Assembly: GCA_963575745.1 (NCBI GenBank)
Contig: CAUYUJ010008058.1
Location: forward strand, 379,001 to 422,500
DNA: 43,500 nucleotides
Direction of reading: 5' to 3'
From: Prorocentrum cordatum
Lineage: Eukaryota; Sar; Dinophyceae; Prorocentrales; Prorocentraceae
Shown here piece by piece: positions 1 to 10,564 of the stretch. A model generated the notes under the pieces. That model saw only the letters and a list, made by a program, of their open reading frames with translations, made no database searches and was not told the DNA's origin. Positions within the stretch are counted from its first letter, which is position 1; each line of letters opens with the position of its first letter. The translations under genes and the position numbers were made by a program.

Positions 1-770
1 CGTACGCCCCTGGGGTCCCGGCATTTGTAGCTGTAAAAGGGGACGATGCGCAGTAAAAGAGGGGAGCGAGAGGGGGGGGGATACATTTTTGATCTGCTGG
101 GCGAGAGCGAGCCTCTTCCGCTAAAAGCTCCGCGGGACGCGCACAGCTTTAATTGACAGAGAGGGGGCGCGGGCAGGCGGGGCCTCACGCGGCCGAGAGC
201 GGGCGGAGCCCGGGGATCAGGCGGTGCCGAACGGGACGTGCAGGAAAAGGTACACCTTGGACAGGAGCCCGGTGTTGAAGTCCCGGGAGGAAAAAGAGTC
301 GGTGGCGTAGCCGTCAGCGGCGCTTCGCGAACACCAGCCTCACGTGCTGCGGGAGAGGAGGGGGGGATACATGCACATAAGACATCAGGAGGGAGGGGAA
401 GAGAGACCGAACGGCTGGTGGCGGCTGCGGGTAGGACTGGCGGCATGGCAAATGTGTCCTCCTTCGTCTCCTCCTTCTCCTTGGACCCTCCTCCTCTCCT
501 TGTCCCCGCTGAGGTCTTGGCGCCGCGGGCGCCGCGGCCGCGACGTCGGCGTCGGAGGCTTCCGGGCGGGGGGGAGGGGGGGGAGGCCCCGGCGTCGCAA
601 TTTGCTCGGGCCGGGCGTTTCCGCGCGATTTCGGGTCCCAGGGACCTCACAGATCAGGCCCGTTCGAAAAGTGCAGCTGGAAGACGGGATCCGGAGCTCT
701 TGCGGTGATTTTTCACGGCTTCACATTTTTTCGCGCCGTCGGATCTCAGGGGAGGCGTTTTGTTGAACAT
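1..770. other. No recognisable gene; GC-rich non-coding sequence
   Basis: Overlapping open frames on both strands here are Arg/Gly/Pro-rich, mutually overlapping and match no family I know. I see no tandem array, tRNA or conserved motif. Confidence 0.5.
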
Positions 771-1500
771 TATTACTTCTAAAGAATAATTATTGTTGGG
801 ACCCCTGCAGGGCCCCCTCGCCGCGCCTAGGCCGCAGCCATGTTTTCATCACTTTCGTGAGGAAGTCTCCGGCAAAACGGGTTTGTCCGGATCTGGTTGT
901 TTTGTTACGGGCGGTTTTCCCTTGCAAAAAATAAGGCAAAGTGGACATTTCTTGTTCTAACATAACCAAACTTCAAGAATCCCTTGCAAAAAATAAGGTA
1001 CAGTGGACATTCGCGCGCGCAAGACGAAATCCTTCCAAAACCTTAGTGTTCGTAGCGATTTTAACATAAAAACATCAAACAACCAATGGTTTTTCAAAAA
1101 AAAAGTGTCAAAATTTCATCCCGCGCGCTCTTGCGGATTTGTAGGAAACCCAACACTTTTTAAACATTTCTGTCAAACGGGCTTTTGCGAGCAACTTTTT
1201 CACGTGCTTCGAACTTCTCCAACAACGGTTGCGCACCTGCCAGGGCCATCATCCCTGTCAAATAATACCATGCGGGACACATTCGTTTTTTCTTCGCGCG
1301 CGCACGCCGAAATCTTCAAAAACCATTGGGTTTCTTAGGAATTTTAGCACCGCGCAACATAAAATCATACGAATCGCACCGTGGTTTCCTATTCTAGCGT
1401 CAGGAACACGTTACCACCAAAAACCAGTACAGGTGTCCAGTGTTGGAACAGGGGGAAAAGTCGTATACTAAGCTAGCGTCCAGAAAATGTTACCACAACA
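770..1500. repeat. AT-richer stretch with degenerate internal duplications
   Basis: The stretch is much more AT-rich than its surroundings. CCCTTGCAAAAAATAAGG occurs at about 931 and 981 (50 bp apart), each followed by an AGTGGACATT-like word. The block starting near 1003 (GCGCGCGCAAGACGAAATC) reappears diverged near 1294 (GCGCGCGCACGCCGAAATC), each followed by a Lys/Phe-type A/T-rich tail. A third pair, CTAGCGTC followed by GTTACCAC, lies near 1395 and 1477. These look like ancient tandem duplications rather than coding DNA. Confidence 0.5.
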
Positions 1501-1724
1501 AGTCACTGTACCCATGCGCCAGTGTAGTAGCCACGGTCGTCCGCAGGCCACGAAGTGAAGTGTCCGAACGTCATAGGGCGGGAAGCTGGGTGTGGGTGGT
1601 GGCGAAGAGTCGTTTGGAAATGTGGTAGAGCTTGAACCGGCCCCCCCACAAAGTGGGGGTATTGGCGGGCGTCGTATGAAAACCCTGGCACTGGTGAGAA
1701 CGGAGTGTCCCCACGTGCTAGTAA

Positions 1725-1827
1725 TTGTTGTTGTGGTTGTTGTTGTTGTTGTTGTCGTTGTTGTTGGTGTTGTTGTTGTTGTTGTGGTTGTTGTTGTTGT
1801 TGTTGTTTTTGTGGTTGTGGTGGTTGC

Positions 1828-1863
<36 letters not shown>

Positions 1864-1936
1864 GTTTGGTGTTGTGGTTGTGGTTTCTGTGGTTATGGTT
1901 GTGGTTGTGGTTGTGGTTGTGGTTGTGGTTGTGGTT

Positions 1937-1967
<31 letters not shown>

Positions 1968-1990
1968 TTGCTGTTGTTGTTGTTGTTGTA
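1725..1990. repeat. (TGT/GTT)n microsatellite with (GGTTGT)n core and (TA)n end
   Basis: About 265 bases are almost purely G and T on the plus strand, with TGT triplets interrupted by TGTGGT hexamers, closing with a short TA run at 1989-2001. The open frames across it encode only homopolymers (Val, Cys, Leu or, on the other strand, Thr, Asn, Gln), as expected of a triplet repeat read in every frame. Confidence 0.9.
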
Positions 1991-2289
1991 TATATATATA
2001 TACAAGACTGCAGTGGCGCTTCGCGCCATGCACCTTGGTCCTTGAAGTTTGGCATGCAGGCGGAATAGCAGGAAGGTCAAGCCGACAATTTAGCGATAAC
2101 TCCTGGTTGCCTTTTCCAGCATCGCCGCTATAACATGTTATTCGTTTTCCTTCCTCCATGTTTCTTTTTACCTAACAGCGAAGACTGATAGGTTTCTAGT
2201 TGACTCAAAAGAGCTCACAGATCACTCCACAGGGGGGTCCGGGCAGGTGTTGGGGAGTTGCCGGGCGGCAGGGTGCCGGGCTCGTTTTT

Positions 2290-2860
2290 CACCAACAGTC
2301 ACACACTTCGTGCTCTTCGACTTCCCAGAACTCCATTCCCAGGCCACATTCCCGGATGCAACAGTCACACACTTCGTGCTCTTCGAGTCCCAGAACGCCA
2401 TTCCCGGGCCACATTCTGGAGGGCCGGATGCAACAGTCACACACTTCGTGCTCTTCGATTCCCAGAACTCCATTCCCGGGCCACATTTTGGATGCCCGGA
2501 GCCAACTGTAGGCCACTTCGTGCTCTTCGAGTTCCCAGAACTCCATTCCCGGGCCACATTTTGGATGCCCGGAGCCAACTGTAGGCCACTTCGTGGTCTT
2601 CGAGTTCCCAGAACTCCATTCCCGGGCCACATTTTGAATGCCCGGAGCCAACTGTAGGCCACTTCGTGCTCTTCGAGTTCCCAGAACTCCATTCCCGGGC
2701 CACATTTTGAATGCCCGGAGCCAACTGTAGGCCACTTCGTGCTCTTCGAGTTCCCAGAACTCCATTCCCGGGCCACATTTTGAATGCCCGTAGCCAACTG
2801 TAGGCAACTTCGTGCTCTTCGACTTCCCAGAACTCCCATTCCTGGGCCACATTTTCAGCA
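2290..2860. repeat. 73-bp tandem minisatellite, about 8 units
   Basis: CACTTCGTG recurs at 2304, 2370, 2442, 2514, 2587, 2660, 2733 and 2806. The spacing is 66-72 bp at the left and exactly 73 bp in the later units. The unit includes CTCTTCGAGTTCCCAGAACT and ATTCCCGGGCCACATTTT. A 73-bp period is not a multiple of three, so frames rotate from unit to unit and the array cannot encode a repeated protein. Confidence 0.92.
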
Positions 2861-2864
2861 GGGG

Positions 2865-3180
2865 CAAGAGCACGACGAGGAGGAGGACGAGCAAGACCAG
2901 GAGGACGAGGACGAGCAGGAGCAGGACGAGGAGCAGGAGGAGCAGGAGAAGAAGGACGAGCAGGAGGAGGAGGAGGACGAGCAGGAGGAGGAGGACGACC
3001 AGGAGGAGGAGGACGACCAGGAAGAGGAGGAGGAGGAGGAGGAGGGGAGGGGGAGGACTACCGAGGAGGAGGAGGAGGAGGAGGAGGAGGAGGAGGAGGA
3101 AGAGGAGGAGGAGGAGGAGGAGGAGGAGGAGGAGGAGGAGGAGGAGGAGGACGAGGAGGAGGAGGAGGAGGAGGGGGGGG
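2865..3180. repeat. (GAG/GAC)n purine-rich triplet tract
   Basis: Nearly pure GAG, GAC and CAG triplets run for about 310 bases. Frames read as poly-Glu/Asp, poly-Arg or, on the minus strand, poly-Leu. It abuts the 73-bp minisatellite directly. Confidence 0.92.
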
Positions 3181-3299
3181 GAGAGCTGCCTTTTCGTCGA
3201 GATGCTGTTCGACCCAGAGATGCTCCTACACATGGCTGTTAGGTTGCTTTGCCGGGATAATTCTTTATTTTCGCCATACCCTGCGCATTCTCCCCATCC

Positions 3300-4015
3300 T
3301 CCTCAGCTCTTTTTTGCGGAGGCTCCTCCTTGGAGAGCCTCTAGGGGCCTCACAAAAGTTGTTTCAGGCTTTCGTAAGGCCTTCTGGAGGCCTCCTGGGC
3401 GTATTCGGGGGGCCTCCCGGGGCTTCCTCGGGCCACCCTGCCTTCAACCGCGGTCTCCTTGAACGACTGAATCACGATTTGGAATTCTTCGGAGGTTGTC
3501 TTTGGGCCATCTTGGGCCGCCATCGGGCTCTCTGAGGGCCATCTTGGACCCGTGTTGTGCCGTTTTGGGGCAAGCCCTTTCGGATGGTTGTGGGGCGATT
3601 TGGGAGCCTCCCAGGCGGCTTCGGACGCCCAGAAGACCGTCGTCTTGGAACGTCGGGAAGCCGAAAAGAGGAGAACCCCAAAATTCACCAAACACCCACA
3701 GAAACCAATGATTTTTGCCTCGGGGGGCCTTCTTGGGAGTGCTCTTGGAGGCCTCTTTGGGGCCGTCCTGGAGGCCTCTTGGGCCATCTTGAGGTCACGT
3801 CGGTCACTCTTGGAGCGCTCTTGTGCTGTCTTGGGGGTCTCTGGGACGTCTCCGATGACCCCCCTGATCGCCCTAGATGTGCTGGGAAGGCTTGGCAAAA
3901 CGCCCTGCGAGGCCCGGTGGCCGCTCCGAGGCCCGTCCGGAGGGTCCCAAAGCCCGGGCCCAGATCCCGGGAGTCCGGTTTTGGGGGGGGACGGGTTTTC
4001 CCCCCGCCCGGGCTT
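3300..4015. repeat. Degenerate CTTGGGGCC/GGGCCTC array with conserved core, copy 1
   Basis: Loose 10-bp words such as TCTTGGGCCG and TCTTGGGGCC run on both sides of a conserved core at about 3640-3770. The core has GCCGAAAAG, then an A/C-rich stretch, CAATGATTTTTGCCTC and CTTGGGAGTGCTCTTGGA. The same core and flanks recur at 10,825-10,925. Open frames on both strands are by-products of the repeat. Confidence 0.75.
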
Positions 4016-4035
4016 GTAAAAATATAGGAAGAGGA

Positions 4036-4092
<57 letters not shown>
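4036..4092. repeat. (TA)n-(GA)n dinucleotide tract
   Basis: TATATATATATA passes into about 40 bases of GAGAGA on the plus strand. Confidence 0.95.
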
Positions 4093-4094
<2 letters not shown>

Positions 4095-4141
4095 AAGGGA
4101 GAGGTCGATCGACGGCGCCTTGAGGAGACGGCAGGTGACAG

Positions 4142-4142
4142 C

Positions 4143-4224
<82 letters not shown>

Positions 4225-4250
4225 TCGTCGTCGTCGTCGTCGTCGTCCTC
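4142..4250. repeat. (GTC)n / (GGCGTC)n triplet tract
   Basis: GTC triplets are followed by GGCGTC hexamers and then GTC again. It reads as poly-Ser or poly-Asp in different frames. Confidence 0.95.
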
Positions 4251-4261
4251 GTGGTCAACGC

Positions 4262-4860
4262 CTCCGAGAGAGGCCCAGCCCTGTGACTCACTCGAAGCTT
4301 GGCTCACCCGAAGTTTAGCTCATCCGCGCCTAACTCATCCCGATCCCTAGCTCACCCGGTCTAACTCGCCCGATCCTTAACTCACCTGGTGTAACTCACC
4401 CGATCTTTGATTCACCTGGCCTAACTCATCTGGCGCCTACCTCACCTGGCGCTGAATTCACCCGCCGCCTAACTCACCAGGTGCCTGACTCACCCGACGC
4501 CCCACCCACCCGTGCCTGACTCACCTGGCGCCTAACTCACTTGGCCCCTGACCCACCCAGCGCCTGACTCACCCAGTGCCAAATTCATCCGGTGCCAAAC
4601 TCACCTGGCGCCGAACTCATCTGGCGCCTAATTCACCTGGCGCCTAATTCACCTGGCGCCTAACTCACCTGGCGCCTGACTCACCCGGCGCTTCTCTCAC
4701 CTGGCGCCTGACACACCCGGCGCCTACCTCACCCGGCGCCTACCCCGCAACTCGCCCAGCTCCCAACCCACCCGGTGCCGGTGCCGGTGCCGAACTCACT
4801 CGGCGCCCTTGATTCACTTGGTGCCTAACTCACCGGGCGCTTAACTCACCCGTTGCGTGT
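4262..4860. repeat. 16-bp minisatellite, array 1 of 3
   Basis: The unit is about CGCCTAACTCACCTGG, with frequent variants (ACTCACCCGG, ATTCACCTGG). The cleanest stretch, near 4616-4680, shows an exact 16-bp period. The same unit forms arrays at 6,590-6,860 and 8,860-9,380. Confidence 0.92.
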
Positions 4861-4974
4861 CCGTCCTCGGCCCCCCCCCCCTGTCCTGGTCACCGTCTTC
4901 CTCTCCATCCTCAGCGTGCTCAGACGACTCCAAGACCATGCCGGGGATGAAACGCCCGCGCCGACATTGGAAGA

Positions 4975-5320
4975 GAAGGCGCTGCAAAGTGCTGTTGCTT
5001 TTGAGAGCACCCCAACCCCACGCTTAACAAGAAACAGCTCGCTGGCACAGGGAAGAGGCGCGCTGCAAAACGCCACTGATTTGAGACGACCCCAGACGTC
5101 GCAAGGACCACGCTGAAGAGAACAAGCCGCCCAAACAGACTCGCTACAAAACGCCTCTGTCTTTTATAACAACCGAACCCACGCTGGAAGAGGAACGGCC
5201 GCAGTGGCACAGGCAGGAGACGCGCTACAAAATGCCGCTGTTTGTGATTCGGCACGCCGACAGAGGCAGAGGACTCGCTACAAAATGAGGCTGTTTTCAA
5301 AAACAACGAACCCACACTTA
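4975..5320. repeat. ~80-bp degenerate tandem repeat, about 5 units
   Basis: CGCT(G/A)CAAAA recurs near 4979, 5061, 5142, 5222 and 5277 with ~80-bp spacing (the last interval is 55). Each is followed by a CGCC.CTG-like word, a run containing TTTTGA or TTTATA, an AACCCACGCT-like word and GGAAGAGGA. No coding frame is conserved between units. Confidence 0.75.
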
Positions 5321-5389
5321 CCTATGTAACCAACCTTCTGGTGATAAGGAGGTTGTCGGGGGTGAGAGGGGGGGGAACCAACATCTGAC

Positions 5390-5940
5390 TCACTCGATCT
5401 CACTCGATCTCACTCAACGGGACACCACGGGACACCACGGGACACTTGTCGATCTCACTAGCGATCTCACCATCGATCTCACTCAACGGGACACCACGTG
5501 ACATCACGGGCCACCACGGGACACCACGGGACACCGCGGGACACCTCTCGATCTCAGTATCGATCTCACTATCGATCCCACTATCGATCTCACTCAACGG
5601 GACACCACGGGACACCACGGGACATCTGTCGATCTCACTATCGATCTCACTATCGTTCTCACTTTTTGGGGCACCACGGAACACCTCGGGGCACCACATC
5701 GATCTCACTATCGATCCCACTATCGATCTCACTCAACGGGACACTACGGGACACCACGGGACACCACGGGACACCTGTCGATCTCGTTATCGATTTTACT
5801 ATCGATCTCATTTTTTGGGGACACCACCGGACACCTCGGGGCACCACATCGATCTCAGTATCGATTTCACTATCGATCTGTCTGTCGATCTCAGTATCGA
5901 TGTCCCAATCGATCTCACTATCGATCTCACTCAACGGGGC
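5390..5940. repeat. Interleaved 12-mer (TATCGATCTCAC) and 10-mer (ACGGGACACC) arrays
   Basis: Blocks of TATCGATCTCAC alternate with blocks of GGGACACCAC, sometimes separated by TTTTTTGGGG. The alternation recurs every 120-150 bases, giving a two-level repeat. The frames through it (for example 5446-6150 plus) are Ser/Ile-Asp and Gly-Thr-Pro repeats and are not believed to be genes. Confidence 0.92.
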
Positions 5941-6390
5941 ACCACGGTACACTACGGGACACCACGGAACACCACGGGACACCGCGGGACACCGCGAGCC
6001 GCCGCCGGACGGACGGATGGACGGGCGGGCGGGGGGAGAATCATTTGTCTTGACATCGCCCTAGCAACGGTGGACACCACGGGACACCGCGAGCCACCGC
6101 CGGACGGACGGACAGACGGGGGAGAACCATTTGTCTTGACTTCGCCCTAGCAACGGCGGACACCACGGGACACCACGGGACACCGCGGGCCACCGCCGAA
6201 CGGACGGACGGACGGGGGAGAATCAGTTGTCTTGGCTTCGCCCTAGCAGCGGCGGACACCACGGGACACCACGGGACACCACGGGACACCACGGGACACT
6301 GCGGGACACCGCTAGGGCCACCGCCGGACGGACGGAAGGACGCAGGATAATCATTTGTTTTGACTTCGTCCTAGCAGCGGCGGGTTCATT
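5940..6390. repeat. ~100-bp tandem units joining a 10-mer array to a unique block
   Basis: Each unit has ACGGGACACC repeats, GCCACCGCCGGACGGACGG, then GGGGGAGAATCATTTGTCTT, GACTTCGCCCTAGCA and CGGCGGACACC. Four successive units lie at about 5,980, 6,070, 6,170 and 6,290. The unique block differs from the 12-mer block to the left, so the array changes module while keeping the 10-mer. Confidence 0.85.
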
Positions 6391-6590
6391 CCTCTCGCGC
6401 GCCCACGCAGCTTCTCCTCGACAGCATGCACGACATGAACGAAACGAAACGATTTCCCGGTTGGGGGTCTCAATTCCTTTGCGATCTCACCCCCAAACCT
6501 CCGATAATCTTTAGATCGGAACGGCTTGTTGTCATAGGCAAGAGACACCAACACACGCCGCTATTTTGGAGACGATCCCCCCGTATTGAC
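6390..6590. other. Short unique stretch, nothing recognised
   Basis: Mixed-composition sequence between two arrays. Short frames on both strands match nothing known. Confidence 0.4.
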
Positions 6591-6860
6591 CCTGTGAAAC
6601 TCACCCAATACTAAAACCATCCGGCCTAACTCACCTGATACTTAGCTGACGCGGCTTGGCTCGTTCGCTGCTGAACTCACCCTGGGCCCCCCTTACTTGG
6701 AGAGTGTCTCACCAAGAGTCGGCTTCCCCCGGCAACCGCTCCCGCCCAATGCCACTCTTACCCGGTGCCAAACTCCCCAGGGGCGTCTTTGACCTGGTAG
6801 GGGCTCGCACCGCGCCTAACTCACCCGTTGATGAAGTCATCCGGTGCCTGGCTCATGCGG
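6590..6860. repeat. 16-bp minisatellite, decayed array 2 of 3
   Basis: Recognisable ACTCACCC and GCGCCTAACTCACCCG words, spaced irregularly, link this to the arrays at 4,262 and 8,860. It has decayed more than either. Confidence 0.65.
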
Positions 6861-6910
6861 CGCACAATGCACGCGCGGGCTCCCCCGTGCTCCCAGACCC
6901 GCTGCTCGCC

Positions 6911-7072
6911 GAGCCCTTGACCTCTCGCCTCGGACTCCGCCCTGCCAGGCTGAGCGAGGACACAGTCCGTAGCTCTCCCCACACCTCGAGGTCGCGGTGT
7001 CGGCGGAGAGCTACGAACTGTGTCCTCGTGCAGCTTGGCAGGGCGGAGTCCGAGACGAGAGGTCAAGGGCTC
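6911..7072. repeat. Large inverted repeat, 68-bp arms, 26-bp spacer
   Basis: 6911-6978 (starting GAGCCCTTGACCTCTCG) pairs with the reverse complement of 7005-7072 with 5 mismatches in 68. The spacer is itself partly palindromic (CACCTCGAGG). CGTAGCTCTCCCCACAC, at the inner end of the left arm, recurs downstream near 7086 and 7107. The transcript would form a long hairpin. Confidence 0.93.
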
Positions 7073-7079
7073 TCCCCAC

Positions 7080-7540
7080 ACAATTCGTAGCTCTCCCCAC
7101 ACGATTCGTAGCTCTACCCGCACCTCGAGGTCGCCCTGTCGGGACGCGACCCCCGCTCCCGAGGTCGCGGTGGCAGCGGAGACAGCAGCATGGCCCGCGC
7201 AGCGCTCTCGGGTCCGCCCCTGCAGCGCGCGCCGCAGCCACACCACGCCGCCGCAGCCGCCGCGCGCGCGAGCAGCTGCTCGGCCACCATATGGCACTGC
7301 TGGTCCGCGGCCCCTGGACGGGCCTGCTGTGTGCCACGAGGCCTCGTCCCCGCCCACCTCGTCCTCCTCGCCCTCGTCCGCCTCCTGCTCCTCCTCCTCC
7401 TCCTCCTCCTGGTCCTCCTCGTCGCCCTCCTCCCGGGAGTCACCGGGCCGCTCGAAACAGACCCTCCCCGTTCTCCAGACACGACGAGCAGAAAAGAGAG
7501 GAGGGGAGGCAGGCAACAGTAGGAGAAAGGGCAGAGAAAT
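7080..7540. other. GC-rich sequence with a CTC tract; no gene recognised
   Basis: A short TCCTCCTCCTCC tract lies at about 7,378-7,430. Frames on both strands are Arg/Pro/Ser-rich and overlap one another. No family was recognised. Confidence 0.45.
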
Positions 7541-7800
7541 AATCCCCAGAGGATCTCCGAAGGCATCGGAAAGCCGGGGGAGACCGCCGAGAGCTTAGGA
7601 GGGCCGCCGAAGACCGCCGAATGCCACGGAGAGTCCCCAAAGGCTTGCGAGGGTCGCCGAACAACGTCGCAGGGCTTACGAAAGCCGTCGCGGCACGCCG
7701 AGAGGCTCCGAGAGCCGCCGAAGTTGCCGAGTGCCTCGGAGAGAAGCCAAGGGCCTTCGAGAGTCGCGGGAACCGCGGAAAGCCGCCGAGGGCCTTCTCC
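7540..7800. repeat. Degenerate GCCGAAGGC / CGGAGAG short-period repeat
   Basis: Words such as GCCGCCGAAG, GCCGAGAG and GGCTTGCGAGGG recur every 10-25 bases with drifting sequence. It resembles the decayed short-period arrays at 3,300 and 10,565 but has a different word set. Confidence 0.55.
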
Positions 7801-8339
7801 CTCCTCCCCCTCCTCCCCCTCCTCCTGTCGTCCTCCTCCAGCTCCTCCTCCTCATCTTCCTCCTCCTCCTCCTCCTCCTCCTCCTCCCAGTTCTCCTCGT
7901 GGTCCTCCTCCGCGTCCCTGTCTTGGTTGTTCTCGTCGTCCTCCTCTTTCTTGGCAGTCCGCCTCCCTCCTCCTCCTTCTCCTCCTCCTCCTCCTCCTCC
8001 TCCTCCTCCTCCTCCTCATACTTAACATCACCACCGTCACCATCATCATCACCATCACCATCACCATCTTCACCATTATCATCATCTTCAACGACAACAT
8101 CATCATCATCATCAGCAGCAGCAGCATAATCTTCATCATCAGCATCAACATCATCACCATCATCATATTCATCGTCATTACCATCATCATCAACATCATC
8201 ACCACCATCATGCTCACTATCAGCATCATCATCACCAGCATCAACGTAGTTACCATCATCGTCACCACCATCATCACAATCATCATTATACTCGTCATCA
8301 TCCTCGTCATCCTCCTCCTCCTCCTCCTCCTCCTCCTCC

Positions 8340-8374
<35 letters not shown>

Positions 8375-8820
8375 GTCATCGTCAACACCACCACCAAGTT
8401 CTTCGTCATCAGCGGCATCATGATCAGTATCAGCATCTTCATCATCATCAGCACCATCACCAATATCTTAATCATCAGCAGCAACATCATCATCACCAGT
8501 ATCATCATCAACATCAGCATCTTAAACATCATCACCACCACAATCAGCATCTTCATCACCAACATCATCATCAACACTCTTCTTATCCTCATGCTCACTC
8601 TCATGCTAATGCTGATCCTCATCCTCATCCTCATCCTCATCCTCATCATCATCCTCATCTTCATCCTCATCACCCTACTCTTCCACGTCCTCCTACTCGT
8701 TCACGTCCTCCTCCGCCTCCTGCTCCTTGTTCTCGTCGTGATCCTCCTCCTCCTCCTCCTCCTCCTCCTCCTCCTCCTCCTCCTCCTCGTCCGCCGCCTC
8801 CTCCTCCCTCTCGTCAACAA
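7800..8820. repeat. Compound triplet field: (CCT)n, (CAT)n variants, (CTC)n
   Basis: About 230 bases of CCT/CTC are followed by roughly 660 bases of CAT-based words (CATCATCAT, CATCAC, CATCAG), a CTC island at about 8,312-8,340, then CCTCAT and CCTCCT. Because AT-rich stops are rare in the repeat phase, frames of up to 404 codons stay open but encode only Ile/Thr/Leu, Met/Val or Pro/Ser runs. Confidence 0.92.
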
Positions 8821-8859
8821 ATTCCAAGCTCGCGTCGTGACCATGAGCGTGTTAAGGCT

Positions 8860-9380
8860 CACGCGGTGCCCAACGCATCCGGCATTACAATTCACATGGC
8901 GCTTAAACCACCTGGCGCCTGACTCATCTGGTGCCTGACTCAACCAGTGCCTAACTCACCCGGCGCCTAACTCACCCGGTGCCTAACCCACTGCCCAACT
9001 CACCCAGTGCCAATCTCATTGGGCGCCTAAGTCACCCGTTGCCTACTTCAATCATTGCATTACTCATCCGGTGCCTAACTCACCTGGTGCCTAAATCACC
9101 CTGTTCCCAACGCACCCGTTGCGTAACTCACCCGCTGTCGAACTGACCCAAAGCCGATTTCACCATGTGCCTAACTCACACGGCGCCCATTTCACTGTGT
9201 GCCGAAACCACATTCAGTCGGTGCCACCCTCACCCGGCAGCTAACTCACCTGGCGCCTAACTCACCTGCCTACCTCATCCGGCGCCTAACTCACCTGGCT
9301 TGTATCTCACCCGGCGCCTAACCCACCCGCCTAACTCACCCAGTGCTTAACTCACCCAGCTTAACTCGCCTGGTCGCGAT
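8860..9380. repeat. 16-bp minisatellite, array 3 of 3
   Basis: CGCCTAACTCACCCGG-type units recur throughout with drift. The array ends near 9,370 at a small perfect hairpin, CGATTCACCC (9377-9386) with GGGTGAATCG (9399-9408). Confidence 0.88.
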
Positions 9381-9409
9381 TCACCCAGGCCGCGAGACGG
9401 GTGAATCGG

Positions 9410-10085
9410 AGCGGCTGAGTCGCTATCGGATGAACCAGTCCGTGTCCATTCGAAATTTGCTGCGTGCAGCTAGTCTCAGCCCTGCCGCCGGGTGCCTTCC
9501 TCGATACAGTGGCGCCCCTCGCGCCAGGAGGCGCGGGGAGGCGCCAAGAACTCAGCTGCAGAAGCTGGTACTCGAACCCCTTTTTTCCAGACGCTGACGT
9601 CGTGTTTTTTTCATGGCGTTTCCCTCCAGAGGTCTGGATCCCCCCGGAGGACCGGTTCTTACTATCCCGAGCCCCTTCACGGCCCCGTGGCCCGGCAAGG
9701 GCCCCCGGAGGCCGAGTCTGTGGCAGCTCATGTTCGGTCGTGCCTCTCCCGTGTCCCTGGCGCCCGCACTGACAGCGTCGATCACTTGAGCCTGGCCTCG
9801 GCGCATCCCGAGACTCTTCACGTTCTGAGTGCGCTCCGGCCGTCCCGCGGCCCTCTTCGGTCTTCCCCTCCTGCCCTCCCCTTCTCCCCTGTGCCTGAGT
9901 CGCTTCCGACGCGCCCCGTCGATGGCCAACCGCCTGCTGGGTCCAGCTCGCCGCGGACCAGTTTCTGTGGCACTGCGTGCAGCGGCAGCGGCAGCGAAGG
10001 GATGAGTGAATCTTCCGCTCCCCCCCGCTCCCCAGCACGTGTGATCCCTGGACTCTTCGGCGCCGCGGCGCCGCCGCCTGGCCCC
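9410..10085. other. No gene recognised
   Basis: Mixed-composition, moderately GC-rich sequence with overlapping frames on both strands (for example 9492-10238 plus and 9552-10496 minus). Neither translation shows a domain, an even hydrophobic pattern or a family motif that I recognise. Confidence 0.4.
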
Positions 10086-10087
10086 AG

Positions 10088-10182
10088 GCAGGGCCGTCCC
10101 GCGGGACGAGGAGGAGGGGGAGGAGGAGGAGGAGGAGGAGGAGGAGGAGGAGGAGGAGGAGGCGGAGGAGGAGGAGGAGGAT
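10088..10182. repeat. (GGA)n tract
   Basis: Near-pure GGA triplets interrupted by GGC. It reads as poly-Gly, poly-Glu or poly-Arg. Confidence 0.9.
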
Positions 10183-10412
10183 ACCTGGCGCAGTGCGCTG
10201 TGTCCAGTGCCCAGCGTCCAGCGCCCCCCCCGGCGTAGACAGCCCGGACGGGGGCGACGCCGGGCAGGTGCTCGGCGTGCTGCTCTTCCTCCTGCTGCTG
10301 CGGCGGCGAGGCGCCGCCCCCGCCGCCCGTGGGCGCTCGTGCGCGCGCGGGGGGGGGGGGCCTCGCGAAGCCGCCCCTCGCAGTCGACGTCTCGTCCCCA
10401 ACTCAGGAGGGA

Positions 10413-10545
10413 AAAAAACACACAGACACGATGCATCGTCGATCCCCCAGAAACTATGGGAAAGTATGGGATGTGTGGGGGGGAAGACAGTCTCAAAAAT
10501 ATGGAAAATATGGGGAATCCTTTTCTAGTTGTGTGTATTTATTGA
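10413..10545 (+). mobile_element. Miniature element family 2, copy A
   Basis: GGGAAAAAAACACACAGACAC is followed by a CGATCCCCCAGAAA-type word, ATGGGAAAGTATGGGA, a G-run, AAGACA, AATATGGGGAATCC and TTGTGTGTATTTA. The same order of words occurs at 32,940 and 39,951. This copy lacks the TGTGTGTCC.GGGGCCCCTTC right end of the other two. Confidence 0.8.
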
Positions 10546-10564
10546 ATCGCTTCGCTCATTCCGC

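Noticed and set aside
2289-3233. 314-codon minus-strand frame with Leu-rich start
   Set aside because: It is the GAG tract read as poly-Leu, followed by the 73-bp minisatellite, whose period is not a multiple of three.
5446-6150. 234-codon frame with regular Ser/Ile and Gly-Thr-Pro repeats (looked like an antifreeze or adhesin repeat)
   Set aside because: The periodicity is that of the 10-mer and 12-mer DNA repeats, and the other frames are equally open.
7724-8938. 404-codon plus-strand frame and 273-codon minus-strand frame
   Set aside because: Translation of CCT/CAT triplet repeats into Ile/Thr/Leu or Met/Arg runs; no non-repeat core.
4262-9380. CRISPR array (short repeats at regular spacing)
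   Set aside because: The 16-bp units are directly tandem without unique spacers, and the genome is eukaryotic in character.
10240-10330. Hydrophobic segment VLGVLLFLLLLRRRG as a last exon of another membrane protein
   Set aside because: It is a Leu/Arg-coding GC-rich triplet stretch with no stop before the adjacent miniature element and no partner exon.
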